Notes under the pieces: model-generated
Seen by the model: only the letters and a program-made list of their open reading frames with translations
Told to the model about the DNA's origin: nothing
Database searches by the model: none
Made by a program: the position numbers and the translations under genes
Shown here: positions 48,765-61,600 of the stretch, piece after piece
Layout: every line of letters begins with the position of its first letter
Numbering within the stretch: the first letter of the stretch is position 1
Source: Vanilla planifolia
Taxonomy: Eukaryota; Streptophyta; Magnoliopsida; Asparagales; Orchidaceae
Direction: 5' to 3'
Assembly: GCA_023846275.1 (NCBI GenBank)
Contig: JAIUJO010000447.1
Span: 169,764-233,763, forward strand
DNA length: 64,000 nt

Positions 48765-51700
48765 ATTTTGTAAAAAAGTGAGAAAACTATGTGATAAAAC
48801 TATGTTCTGAGATACTTAAGAGATCATGTGTAACATTTTTTAGTGACAAATAATATACAATAAAACAATATCTCATAAAGTATGACAAACTCCAAACAAT
48901 TAAAATATTTAAATATAATAAAATATATATTTAGTTGGATACAGCTCATTGAGACGTGTGTAACATTTATTTCATTTCATTCAGACCTCATTTGAAATCA
49001 CTACAAATTAAAAAATAAAATAAAAATAATAATAATAAATTTTTATTTAAAAATTAGGTAAATATATGTTAAAGCTAAATGAGAAAAAAATGAAACAATA
49101 TAAAATGAAAAAATCAAAGACATAAAAGTCGCAAATGAAAAGAGATCTAAAGTTACAAAGAAATATGATGTAATAAAAAAAATTTTAAAAATAATATAAA
49201 TTATATAAGAAAGTTGTATACCAAGATACAAGGGAGATGGTGCATAACATCTTCAATTATAAATTAGATACAAACTTAAAAAACCCTTAAAAATATAAAA
49301 ATAAATGAAAATAAAATATTTCAAAAAATTAAAATGAATATCCAATTTGATCGATCTCATCAAGTCTTATCTAGTAATATTTGTTTTATCTTAATGAGAC
49401 CACATTTAAAATTTCTACAAATTATTAAAAATTAATAACCATAAATAAAAATAATTTTTTATTTAATGTTAAGTAAAAAATATCAAAGTTAAAATGGGAT
49501 AAATTTAACAAATATAAAATAATTAAATCAAAGTGATGTAAATGTCATATGATAAGAGAACTAGAGTTTCAAGGGCAACATCCGCAATCATCAAATTAGG
49601 CACAAATCATCATATTTCATAAAGTTCATAAAAAAGATTTTAAAAAATGCAAAAAGTTTATTCAATTTAATAAAGCTCATCAAAACAAGTCTAACAACAT
49701 TTGTCTCATTTTGAATAAACCTTACTTTGAATTTTTATGAATTAAAAAAGAAAACAAGCATAACAAATACTTAATGATTAATTTGATATAAATTAAATAT
49801 GTATTAAAGCTAAAGTGAAATAAATTAAAGAAATGTAATAGATCTAAATTAAACTGATGCAAAGGCCAATTGAGAGAAGAATTAGAGTTTAGTTGTAACA
49901 TATCTAAACTAAAGAAAAACATTTGAAGAAATGATGTAAATAGCATAAGAAAATTGCATTCCAAGATACTAAATAGTTTGACTATGCCATCCTTAATCTT
50001 CAATTTGAAAATGAATTAAAATGACTCATAAGGCATGGCCAAAAGACCAAAATTAAGACATTCAAAAATTTAAAATTAATATTCGGTTGGATAGAGATCA
50101 TCAAGATGAATCTAATGATTTTTGCCTCATGTCTTTAAAACATTTTTTGAAATTCTGATGAATTATCAAAATAAATAAGCATGGATAAAAAATTATAATT
50201 TTGAAGTATGTAAATATATGTTAAAGTTGAGCTAAGATAAATTAAAGTAATGTAATATTACCAAGTAAACACAAAGTAAAGGTCACAAAGAGATCATTTA
50301 TAGTTAAATAATTATATAATCAAATGAACCAAGAAAGTTTGAAAAAATTAAATATATTACACTAAAAAGTTTTATTGCAAAATCCTAAGGTGGTTGAGTG
50401 TTATATCTTTCACCTTCAAATCATGTATGAGTCAAAATGTCTTATGATGCTTTCTAAAACCTTAGTAAAGGATTTTTAAATATAAAATAAATATTTAATT
50501 TGATAAAGTTCTTCAAGACAAATCCGGCAACATTTGACATTTCTTAGTCATACCTCATATGGAATTATTGCGAATTATTCAATAAAATAAGCACAATGTT
50601 TTTAATATTAAGAAAATTTTCATTAAATTTGTAATTGAAATATATTGATGTAATGTAATATAATAAAATTAAAGTGATAAAATCATCACATTAAAAGAGA
50701 ATTAAAGTTTTGTAGTATTATAACCCATTTAAAGTAAAACTTCTAAACAAATGGTTTAAAGTGTACTAAAAAGTTGCATTCCAAATATTAAATAGAATGA
50801 GTGTAATATGGTTAACTATCAAATCTAGTACAAATAAAACATTGTGGTAAAGAATGACAAACTCCTTGAGAAAATAACATAATAATATAAAAATGAATGT
50901 CTAATTGGATAACACTCATCGAAATGAGTTTGATGGGTTTATTTCATCTTAATTAGACATAATATAGAATTATAGTGTATTATCAAAGCAAATAATTATA
51001 AATAATGAAGTAATTTAAGGAAATCAAAATGATTTACATGTGACACAAAAGGAGATTTATCATTATTTTATAACATAACCAAATCATAGCTAAAGAATTA
51101 ATTAATTATGATAAATTATATGGAGAAGATAGTTTCTAACATACTAAGAGATTGTGCATAACATCCTTGATCATCAAAGAAGGCATGAATTGAAATATTT
51201 TGAAAAAAATTGGAAAATCCCTTAAAATTAAAATATTTTAAAATGTAAAAAATATTGAATTGGATGCTACTTTATGAGACTTGTTTAATGACATTTGTTT
51301 TATCTCAATTAAAACTCATTCTTAATTATTACAAGTTACCAAAGTAATTAAGAACAAATAATAATAAATTAAGTAAATATATATTAAAATTGAAATAAGA
51401 TAACTTGAAAAAGTGTAACATAATAACATCAAAATGATGTAATGATCTCATGAGAGGAGAATTATAGTTGCATAGTAATATAACAAAATAAAAAATAAAA
51501 AATTTGAAGAAATTAAATAAATTATATGAAAGGATTGTATTCCAAAATACTAAGATCTAGTGTAACATTCTCAATTGTCAAATTAGTTATGGAATAAAAT
51601 ACCTCATAAATCATGCCACAATCATAGAATATAAAATACTTCAAAATAATTAAATAAATATTTTGTTGGACAATATTTTGTAAGATAAGTTTAATGATTT

Positions 51701-54700
51701 GTTTCACCTTGATTAGTCTTTTTTCAAAATTATTGAGAATTACCAAAATAAATAAACATAAATAATAATAAATTATTAGTTTAGTTTAAAGAAAATATGT
51801 ATATTAAAGAAAAAACATAAATTTAAGTAATGTAAAGCAGTAAAATTGAAGTGATATTGTGGTCACATGAAACGAGATTTAATGTTACATAAAGACATAA
51901 CCATGAAAAGGTTAAAATTTAAAGAAATGAGAAATGCTATGACAAACTTGCCTTACAAAATAATAAGATGAACAAGTGTAACGTCCTTAATTGTCAAATC
52001 AGTTATGAATAAAAATTACCTCTCAAAGAAAGCCAAAACCATAAAAAAAAAGTTTAAAAATATAAATGAAAACATTTAAATGGATAGCGCATGTCAAGAC
52101 GAGTTTAATGACATTTGTTCATCTCGAATGAGCCTCCTTCAGAGAATCCCCAAACTAAAAAATTATATTAAAATAAATAAAAATAAATTTATTTTTTTAA
52201 TTTTAAAGTTTAAATTAGAAATATTGAAGCAATATAATATAAAAAATAAAGGTAAGACTTTTGATGAAATTAGATAAATTGTGTGAAATGCTGTAAAAAA
52301 AAGACAATATGGTGTTTGACTTGACATCATTCATTATCAAGTCATCTAGGATTCTAAATTTCAAACAATCTATGTGTAAATGAAAGAAAATAAAATATTT
52401 TGAAATATAAAAATGAATATTTAATTTGATAAACTTTATTGAGATGAGTCTAATGACTTTTTTCATTTCAGTCAAAAGACATTTGGAATAATTTATTTGA
52501 ATTATTATTTTAATTTTAACAAAATACATATTAATATTGAAAAGAGATAAATTAAAATAATGTACTACAGCAAGATCAAACTGATGTAATGGTTAAGTGA
52601 GAGAATAATTAAAGTTCCATAGCAATACTATTTAATTAAAGAAAAATTTTTAACAAAATGAGAAAACTTTTATTGAATAGAGTGCATGGAGATGAGTCAA
52701 ACAACCATTGTCTTTTCTTGGTCGAATGTGATTTGGAATTACTACAAATTACATAAAATAAATATGAATTTTAAAAACTTAATATTTTAATATGAAATTA
52801 TAATATCATAAAGATAAAATTAGAAAAATTGAATCAAACATAATCCAAAAACATAAAGGTCATGTAATGGCCATAAGAGAGAAGATGTAGAGCTACAAAG
52901 TAGTAAAACCAAATCAAAGTAAAATTTTGCAGAAAATGAGATAAATTGTATGTGAAAGTTGCAATCAAAGATACTAAGGAGATCAAGTGAGAAATACTTC
53001 ACCATTAAAGAAGTTGTAAATTAAAATATCTCATAATGCATGTCAAAACCTCAAAAAAATAATTGAAATTTCATAAATAAAATATTTGTCAGATAAAACT
53101 CCTCAAGACTAGTCCAATAATTTATATCAGACATCATTTAGAATTATTATGAATAATCAAATTAAATAATCATAAATAATAGTAAATATTTTTTAATTTT
53201 TAGTAAATATATATTAAAGGTGAAATATGATAAATTCAAGTAATGTAACATAATCAAATGGAAGTGATGTAAAGGACACATAAGAGGAGATTTAGAGTTA
53301 TATAAAAATTTAAGAAAATCATTGAAAAAATAGATAATTTAATGGGAATGTTGCACTAAAACTTACTAAAGTAAATGAGGGTAATATCCTCAAATATCAA
53401 AATACCTACAAATAAAACTTTCTTTTAAAAGATGTAAAAACTCAAAGAAGATATAATATTTAATAGTATCCAAATGAATTATTGCTTTAATATTTCTCTT
53501 AGAGATGAGCTCAACGACATTTATTTCTTTTCTATTAGATGTTAGCTTGAATTACGATGCATTTACTAGTTTAATAAGATTAAATAAGGTTAAATTAATG
53601 TTTTAGTATTAATTTACTGTATATTAGAAGTAAATTGTGATAAATTTGAGGAATATAAATTAACTAAAAAAAAGCAATGCAAAAGTTAGACAATAGAATT
53701 AAGAATTGCATACTAAAATAACTAAATCCAAGTGAAAAAATAAAACAAATAAGACAAATTATATGGGAGTGTTTTAATTCAATATATTAATGAGAACAAT
53801 TATAACATCATTAACCATCTAATCAAGTATGAATTGAAATGTCACATAAACTATGCCAAAGTGATAGAAAACTAAATATTTCAAAATATATAAATGAATT
53901 TTTAATTAGATAAAGGTTATCAATATGTGTTTAAAGGCTTTATGTTAATTTTGGTCAAATAATGTTTGGAATTACTACATATTATGAGAAAATTAAGAAT
54001 AAATAATAAAAATATTATTTTAATATTAATTAAAAAATGAAATATAACAAAATCATAGTGAAGTAAATGTCATATGACCTATCATTTTGAGCTACATAAT
54101 TAAATAATGAAAAAAAACTTTGAATAAAATTAAGAGATAAAGTTTCATTCCAATACACTAATGTGATCAAGTGTAACAATGTTGATAGTCGATCAAGCAT
54201 GAATCTAAAAGTTTTTGAAAAAAGAATATGAAATGTTATAAAGCATCACAAAACCATTGAAATGTTTTTGAAAAAAGAATATGAAAATAAGTATTGTTGG
54301 ATATAATTTCTTGAGAAGAGTCTAACGATGTTTGTTCCATCTAGATCAGTCATCTTTTGGAATTTAGATGAATTAGTAAAGTAAATTAGCACTAATAATA
54401 ATAAATTATTATTTTTATATTTAGTAAACACATATATTAAACTGAAAAAAAGAAACATTAATACAATATAATTCAAGAAAATTAAAATGATATAATGGCC
54501 ACATAGGAGGAAAAAAGTTTTATTATGGTTAGAAAAATGAAAATTAGAAATTCTAAGAAATAAGAAATACTTTATAATAAAGTTACTATTAACCATACTA
54601 CAAATATTGAGCGTAACATCCTCAATTATCAAATATAGTATGAATCAAAATTTCTCTTACAGAATGCTAAAAGCTTAGAATACAAAATATCTAAAGTTAT

Positions 54701-56030
54701 AAAAATTAACATTTTATTTGATAGAGCTCATTAAGATTAGTCTAACGACTTTTGTTTCATCTCGATTGAACATCAATTAGATTACTACAGACTTTAAAAA
54801 TAAATAATCATAAATAATAATTTATTATTATTTAAATTTTATGAAAATTTATATTAATGCTAAAATAAGAAACATTAATGCAATGAAATATATGCATATC
54901 AAAGCAATATAAATTTTAATTGATAGGAGATTTCGAGTAAAATAGTTTTACAAAAAAAATTAAAGCAAAAACAGTGAAAACAATTAGATAAATTATACAT
55001 GGCGTTTGCATTACAATAAACAAAATAGGTCTAGTGTAATATCCACTATCATAAAATCATGTATAATTCAAAATGTCTCATGAAACATAGAAAATTACAA
55101 AAATAAGCAATAAATTGGTCGTAACATGTCAAGACATGACAAACAATGTCTATGTCATCAATATCAAACCTCATTTAGAATTGCAATAAATTACTAAATT
55201 AAACAAGATTAAATAATAAAAAATTTACTTTAACATTATACATATATATATATTAAAGATAAAATGAGGTAAATTAAAATCATTTAACATATCTAAATAA
55301 AAGTAATGTAGTTGTCACAAAGTAAGAGATATGAGATTTTTTAAATTATAACAAAAACAAAGTGAAAAGAAATTAGATAAAAATTATAAGTAAGTTGCAT
55401 TCTATGATGTTTAGGAGATCAAGTATAACAACATTGGTCCTCAAATAAAGTAGAAGCCAAAAGGACTCATGAAGCTTGTCAAAATACCAGAAAATTAAAT
55501 AATTAAAAAAATTAAAAAATTATTATTTTATTTAATAGAACTCAAAAAGATGATACCATAAATACTAATTACATCTCAATTAAAACTCGTTTAAAATTAT
55601 TTTAAATTGCAAAATTAAGGAATCACAAATAATAATAATTAGTTATTTGATGATGAAATGAGATAACTTGAAGTAATATAATATAACTAATCGTAACGAT
55701 GTAATGGTCGAACAAGACAATTATAGTTACATTATAATATAATAAAATCAAAGTTGAACATTAAAAAAATTTAAATAAATTATAAGGGAATGTTGCATTC
55801 CTAGATACCAAAGAACTCAAATAAAAAAATCCCACAAAACATGTGAAAACACTAAAAAAAGATATTTCAAAATATTGAAATGAATATCGAATTCGATAGA
55901 ACTCGTTGAGATTAGTGCAACAACACTTGCATTGCCACAATTGGACATGTTTTGGAATTATAAGGAATTACCAAATCAAGTAAACTTTAAACATAATAAT
56001 AAATTGTTATTTTAATATTATTACTACATG
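48765..56030 (+). repeat. Tandem array 2, segment d (~19 monomers)
   Basis: Landmarks lie near 48936, 49348, 49668, 50090, 50501, 50907, 51262, 51669, 52082, 52429, 52677, 53092, 53503, 53910, 54300, 54720, 55117, 55536 and 55896, mostly 400-420 apart. The block from about 52860 to 54640 is repeated at 61560-64000. It breaks off near 56030 in 'ttattattttaatatt'. Minus-strand frames of 60-128 codons here are by-products of the AT-rich monomer. Confidence 0.9.
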
Positions 56031-58674
56031 ATTTTTCTAATATTGATTTCAAGTAGCTTCAGTGGCTTTGTAAAGTTATTGGAGAGCTTTATTTTTTAAA
56101 ACCAATTGAAAAAATAAATTTGGATATTTTATGATGAATCATGCATTTATTAACTATGCTGGATTTCAAAAAATATTATACCATTAATTCTCCCTCACAC
56201 ATGTAGTCAACAAATTATGTCGCTTCATTTCTTGCTGCTTCTTCATTAAGCAGAATAAAGGAGCACCAATAGATGTGGCTAAGGAAATTGTAAATAAACC
56301 TTAATTCCTTCATTAGATTACTTCATTGCTATGCACCCTTAACATCATCTTATCGGTTGACCTCCTTGGCTTTCGAATCTCGTTACCTTACTATCATGCA
56401 GTTGTGTGGATTTTTTTTGCTGAGATTGGGGATGCATGAGTCACCGCTATAGTTGTCTTTGTCTTCATTTTAATGAGAAGAAAGTACTCCCATGAAGGTC
56501 ACTAAGAAAGGGAAAAAGCTATGATTGACTTTGATTTCTTGCATAATTTCATCCTATTACTTCAATAGGAATTGAAAGCAGTTGTTTTCTAGCGTTTAAT
56601 ATCTAGATTGATATCAGAAGGGACATGTTTCATAAACTTGAGCCTTAGTGACCTTGGATAAGTATTGTGCTTGCAAATTGTTCATATAAGGTAGGGAAAA
56701 TCAGTGAGTTATTGTTTATGTCCTAATCTTTGATGCACGAGAGGAGGAAATAAGTGGTGTTTAAATATTTTTAATAAATTTTAGAAAAATTCCACAATAA
56801 AAGGAGGAATCTTGAAGGTTTTTCAATAAAATATTCTAACATTGTTAGTCAACATCAGACTGAAATAGAAATGAGGCTTTAGTATGTGACACTGAATTCC
56901 TAGATTTTAAATGTTATTTAAATTGATATTTTTCAATAATACAACTTTAGTTGTTTTAATTATATAATTAATAATTAAACTATTGGAAGCTAACAAAAAA
57001 ACTTCTATGAAGAAAGTTTTTCAAAGAGAGTAGGTAAGTAAATTTTAAATAATTGTAATATTAGATTCATTTTTTTATGACTATTTAACATTTAATATTA
57101 TGACTTATTATGCTTTTTTCATCATGCTCTATATCATTATTATTTGTTATTTAATAAAATAAAAATAGAGAGGTTAAATAATTGATTGATTTAGTGATAC
57201 TAATGTTATAGAATGTGAAAAAATTGGAATAAGAATAGAGAAGGTAGATGAGAAATGAGAAGAAAAGGAATATTGTAAAAAAATAAATTATTATGACAAA
57301 TTATTATATTAATTTTATTATAATTGGTGATGCCATTGTTGTTTCAATGAAATATTATGCCTAGAAGAAATAATGATGAGAATGAAGATATTTGTCAAAT
57401 TTTATTAGCTCCAGGTTCCTTGATCTACTACTACTATGAGTGGAGCTGATATGATATAACATTATGTGCTACCACTGACATGGGGCCCCACATGATCTAT
57501 GTTGAGCTGCATACTAAGCGAACTAGTAGTTACAGAAGAAATTTGCTATGAAGCAAATATGATATATGTTGAGTTGCTTGCTATATGATTTAGTATTAAA
57601 AGATTACATCTAATATGATATTGATATAATAAATCATGAGCTGCCTTTTGTGACTTTTAGCAACCTAGCGATGAGATCTAACTTTAGGCTATGATGTCAC
57701 GTGCAATCATGTTTTAAGCATATTGTCAACATGAAATAGATGAGATACAATCACATGGCACTAGAATTATAATCATTCGAAAAATACTTAGGTCCTACAA
57801 TAACAATGAGTGCTGTGAAATAGATGAAAAGAAATACTAAGATGAAAAACTTAAAAAATTCAATATTTGAAAGTCTAGAAAAATATAAAGAGATTGGATT
57901 TTAAACAGATAAAATAAATTATAATGGATAAAGAGATGTGTATTTCTATATGCACTTAAAAGTTGCATTTGTGAATCATTTTATGTGTTGATTATTTTAT
58001 AGATTTTTATATTTTGATCATATGCTCTTACATGCATGTTTATACATCTTTTTATATCTTGACCCCATATTTCTGTTAATTTTTTTATATACATTTTTAG
58101 CTGATGATCATAAGAACTTATTAAATATTATTTATTTATCATTTTATTGTTTATTTTGTTATCATATTGTATCTCATTTTCTTCCTCAAATACTAATTTA
58201 TCAACTACAACTTAAACCTTATTATTCTCTTACATTATAGGCCAAAAACCTAAACGTTAAGGGAATAGAAACTTAAGCTACACTTACGTTTGATATCTTG
58301 TTTTTTAATAGATTGCAATATAACACTTCTTGTATTTTAAAGGATATGTGGATGGTTGTCTATGAGATGTGTGGACATAGGTATTTAAAACTAAATTTTG
58401 ATAAGCATAGTTACATCATTATGTTCTAGTCAATGCTCCATGAACTAAGAAAAAGTTATGGATTTGTCTTTATCAAAATACATCAGCAACTATGATATAT
58501 TTTGGAGATTAAAAATTTTATTATGTAGATGGTTTGTAGATTTTACCATGTTAAGTTTGTATATATTGATTTTCTTTTATTATAAATGTTACATATATTT
58601 TGTGATTAGAATAGTTAATTGTTGACTTCCATAAAGTAAAAATAAACAATTTTAAAAAAACTCTATCCATTTGA
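56031..58674. other. Unassigned 2.6-kb insert in the array
   Basis: The flanking monomer breaks off at 'ttattattttaatatt' and resumes at about 58675 with 'atgtaatatcaccaaatc', so only about 50 bases of the monomer are missing. That fits an insertion into one monomer. The content is more mixed in base composition than the array (for example 56380-56460 and 57410-57500), and a roughly 30-base phrase near 57495 recurs imperfectly near 57560. I see no transposase or reverse transcriptase motif and no clear terminal repeats. The 72-codon + frame at 58022-58240 has no known similarity. Confidence 0.45.
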
Positions 58675-61600
58675 ACAAAATGTAATATCACCAAATCAAA
58701 ATGATATAAATGTCACACAATATGGGATATTGAGTTACATAGAAATATAGCAAAATAAAAGATAAAAAAGTTTAAGAAATGAGATAAATTATGAGTGATA
58801 GCTTCATTTCAAGATACTAAAAAGATAAAGTCTATTATCTTCAATCATTAAATAAGATATGAAATACAATCTCAAAAATTGTACCAAAATCATAAGGAAT
58901 AAGATATTTAAAAAATATATGAATAAACAATTAATTAGATAGAGCTCATTGAGATGAGTCTAAAAATATTTGTTTTGACTTGATTGAACCACGATTGGAA
59001 CTATTACAAATTGTAAACCAAAAAAAAGATAAACAACAATAAAGCTTTATTTTAATATTAACTAAATAAATATTAAAACTAAAATGAGATAAATTAAAAA
59101 ATGTAATATCACCAAGTCAAAGCAATATGAAGATCACCCAAGAGTAGAATTAGAGGATCATATTAATATATAAAAATCAAAGTGCAAAATTTTAAGAAAG
59201 TAGTTGAACTGTATTAGAAAAATGTATTCCTAAATATTGTAAAGATTGAGTGTAACATTCTTGGTCATTAAATCAAATACAAATTGAAATGTTATATAAA
59301 ACATACATTAAATCAAGTAAAATTGTTATTTTAAAAATTACTATGTATTAAAAGCATTAAATTAGCACAAATAATAAAAAAATTATTATTTCAATAGTTA
59401 TTTAATATAAAGTAAAATTGTAATCAAATAAATTAAAAAATTCTAATTAAAAAATAAAAATAGCGCAAAGTTCCCCTAAGAAGAGAATTAGTGTCTCATT
59501 TTAATATAACAAAATTAAAGAAAAAGCTTTAAATAATATGGATAAAGTATGATGGATAGTTCTTATCTAACATATGAATTGAGTTGAAAATAAAATATTT
59601 CAAAATATTTATATGAATCTTTTTATGTAGAAAAGTAATTGAGATAACTCCAATGACATCAGTTTCAAATGGATGTAAACTCAATTAGAATCATCAAATT
59701 TATCAAATAAATAATAATAAATAATACTAAAATATTACTCTAATATTAAGTAAATATATATATTAAAACTAAAATAAGATAAATTAAAGTAATAAAATAA
59801 AATAATTCTTATGTGAACTTCATACAACAAAAGATTTAGAGTTGCATTATAACGAACCAAACCATAATAAAAATTTGATTAAATGAGAAAAATTATATAC
59901 AGTAGTTTCATTCCAAGATACTAAAGATATCTTATGAAATGCACTAATCTATAAAATAAGTAACAAATGAAATGTCTCATGAAATGCACCATATAAGTAG
60001 AATTTTTTTAAAGATATATAAATGAATATGTAATTTAATAATGCTTATCAAGTCATTTCTATTGAATCCTATTTCATGTCAACCAAACCAAGTTTGTAGT
60101 TTCTACAAATAATTAAAGTAAATAAGAATAAATCATTATAAATTATTATTTTAATGTTAACCATATATTGAAATTGTAATAAACAAATTGATGTAATTTA
60201 ATGTATCTAAATCAACACACATTTAAAGTCATATGAGAAGAGATTTAGGGTTATATATTAATATAACTAAATCAAAGCAAAAAAATTGAACAAATGATAT
60301 AAATTACATAATATTATTATGTTTTATGATAGTGTTGTGATTAGGTGTAACCTTAGAAAATTAATTTTTTAAACATAAAAAATAAATATTTAAAAAAAAG
60401 AGTTTTATGAGTTGAGTCCAAATACTTTTTTGCTTGACAAGTCTTGAACAACCATAAAAAATAATAAATTATTATTTTAATATTTTTAAAAAATATGTTA
60501 TATTTGAAAAAAAGATAAACAAAAATAATGTATTATAGAAAAAAATTAAAGTGATTTTAAAGTCATAAAAGTGAAGATATAGATTTACTTGGAAATATAA
60601 TGAAATTATAGCAAAATATTTAAGAAATGAGATCAATTGTATGACAAAGTTGAATTCAAATATTCTAAGGAGATCGAGTGTAACATTTTCAATCGTTAAA
60701 TTCGGTATGAAAAAAAATGTCTCGTGAAACATGGCAAGGCCAAGAAAAAAATATTTAAATATATAGAAGTAAATATTTAAGTAGATAGAGCACTTTGAGA
60801 GGAGTCCAATGAAATTTACTTCATCTCAAATAGACCACATTTGGAATTATTTTAAATTACCAAAATAAATAACCTTAAATAATAATAAATTTTTGTTTGC
60901 ATATTATGTAATTATTCTCTAAATCTAAAATCAAATAAGTTGAAAAAAATTTAATATAGCACAATCCATGTAATAATAATATCACATAAGATTAGATCTA
61001 GAGTTACATAGTAATATATTAAAATAAAAATAAAAATTTATAGAATGAGATAAATTGTATAAGAATCTTTAATTTTGAAATACTATGGAGATCAACGGTA
61101 ACATTCTAGTTAGTCAAATTAGCTATGATTGAAAATTTCTCATAAATTTACCAAAAACATAGAAAAAAATAATATTAATAAATATTAAAAATAAACACTT
61201 AACTGGATAGAGCTCATTGAGATCAAATGAATAACATTTCTTTTATCTCTATCAAACCACATTTGTAATTAAAAAAATTATTATTGAAAATATGGATAAA
61301 TGTTAAAAACTTTATATTTTATTATTAAATAAATGAATATTAAATAAAAAATAACTTAAATTAAAATTCTATAATATGTTCAAATCATACCGAAGCAAAA
61401 GTTATACGAGGGGATATTTATTATTTCATGGTAAAATATCAAAATCAAAGAAAACAATTTGAAAAAATGAGAGAAATTATGTGAGCAAGTCGAACTCGAT
61501 GATGTTAAAGAGATCAAGATTAACTATCTAGGTTATTAAGTTAGCTACAAAATAATACATCCAAATCAAAGCAAAATTTTGTGTAAATTGAGATAAATTA

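Noticed and set aside
54246-54632. 128-codon frame on the minus strand, the longest in the array
   Set aside because: It sits wholly within repeat monomers, and the matching monomer at 63.7-64.0 kb breaks it. Composition is that of AT-rich chance translation.
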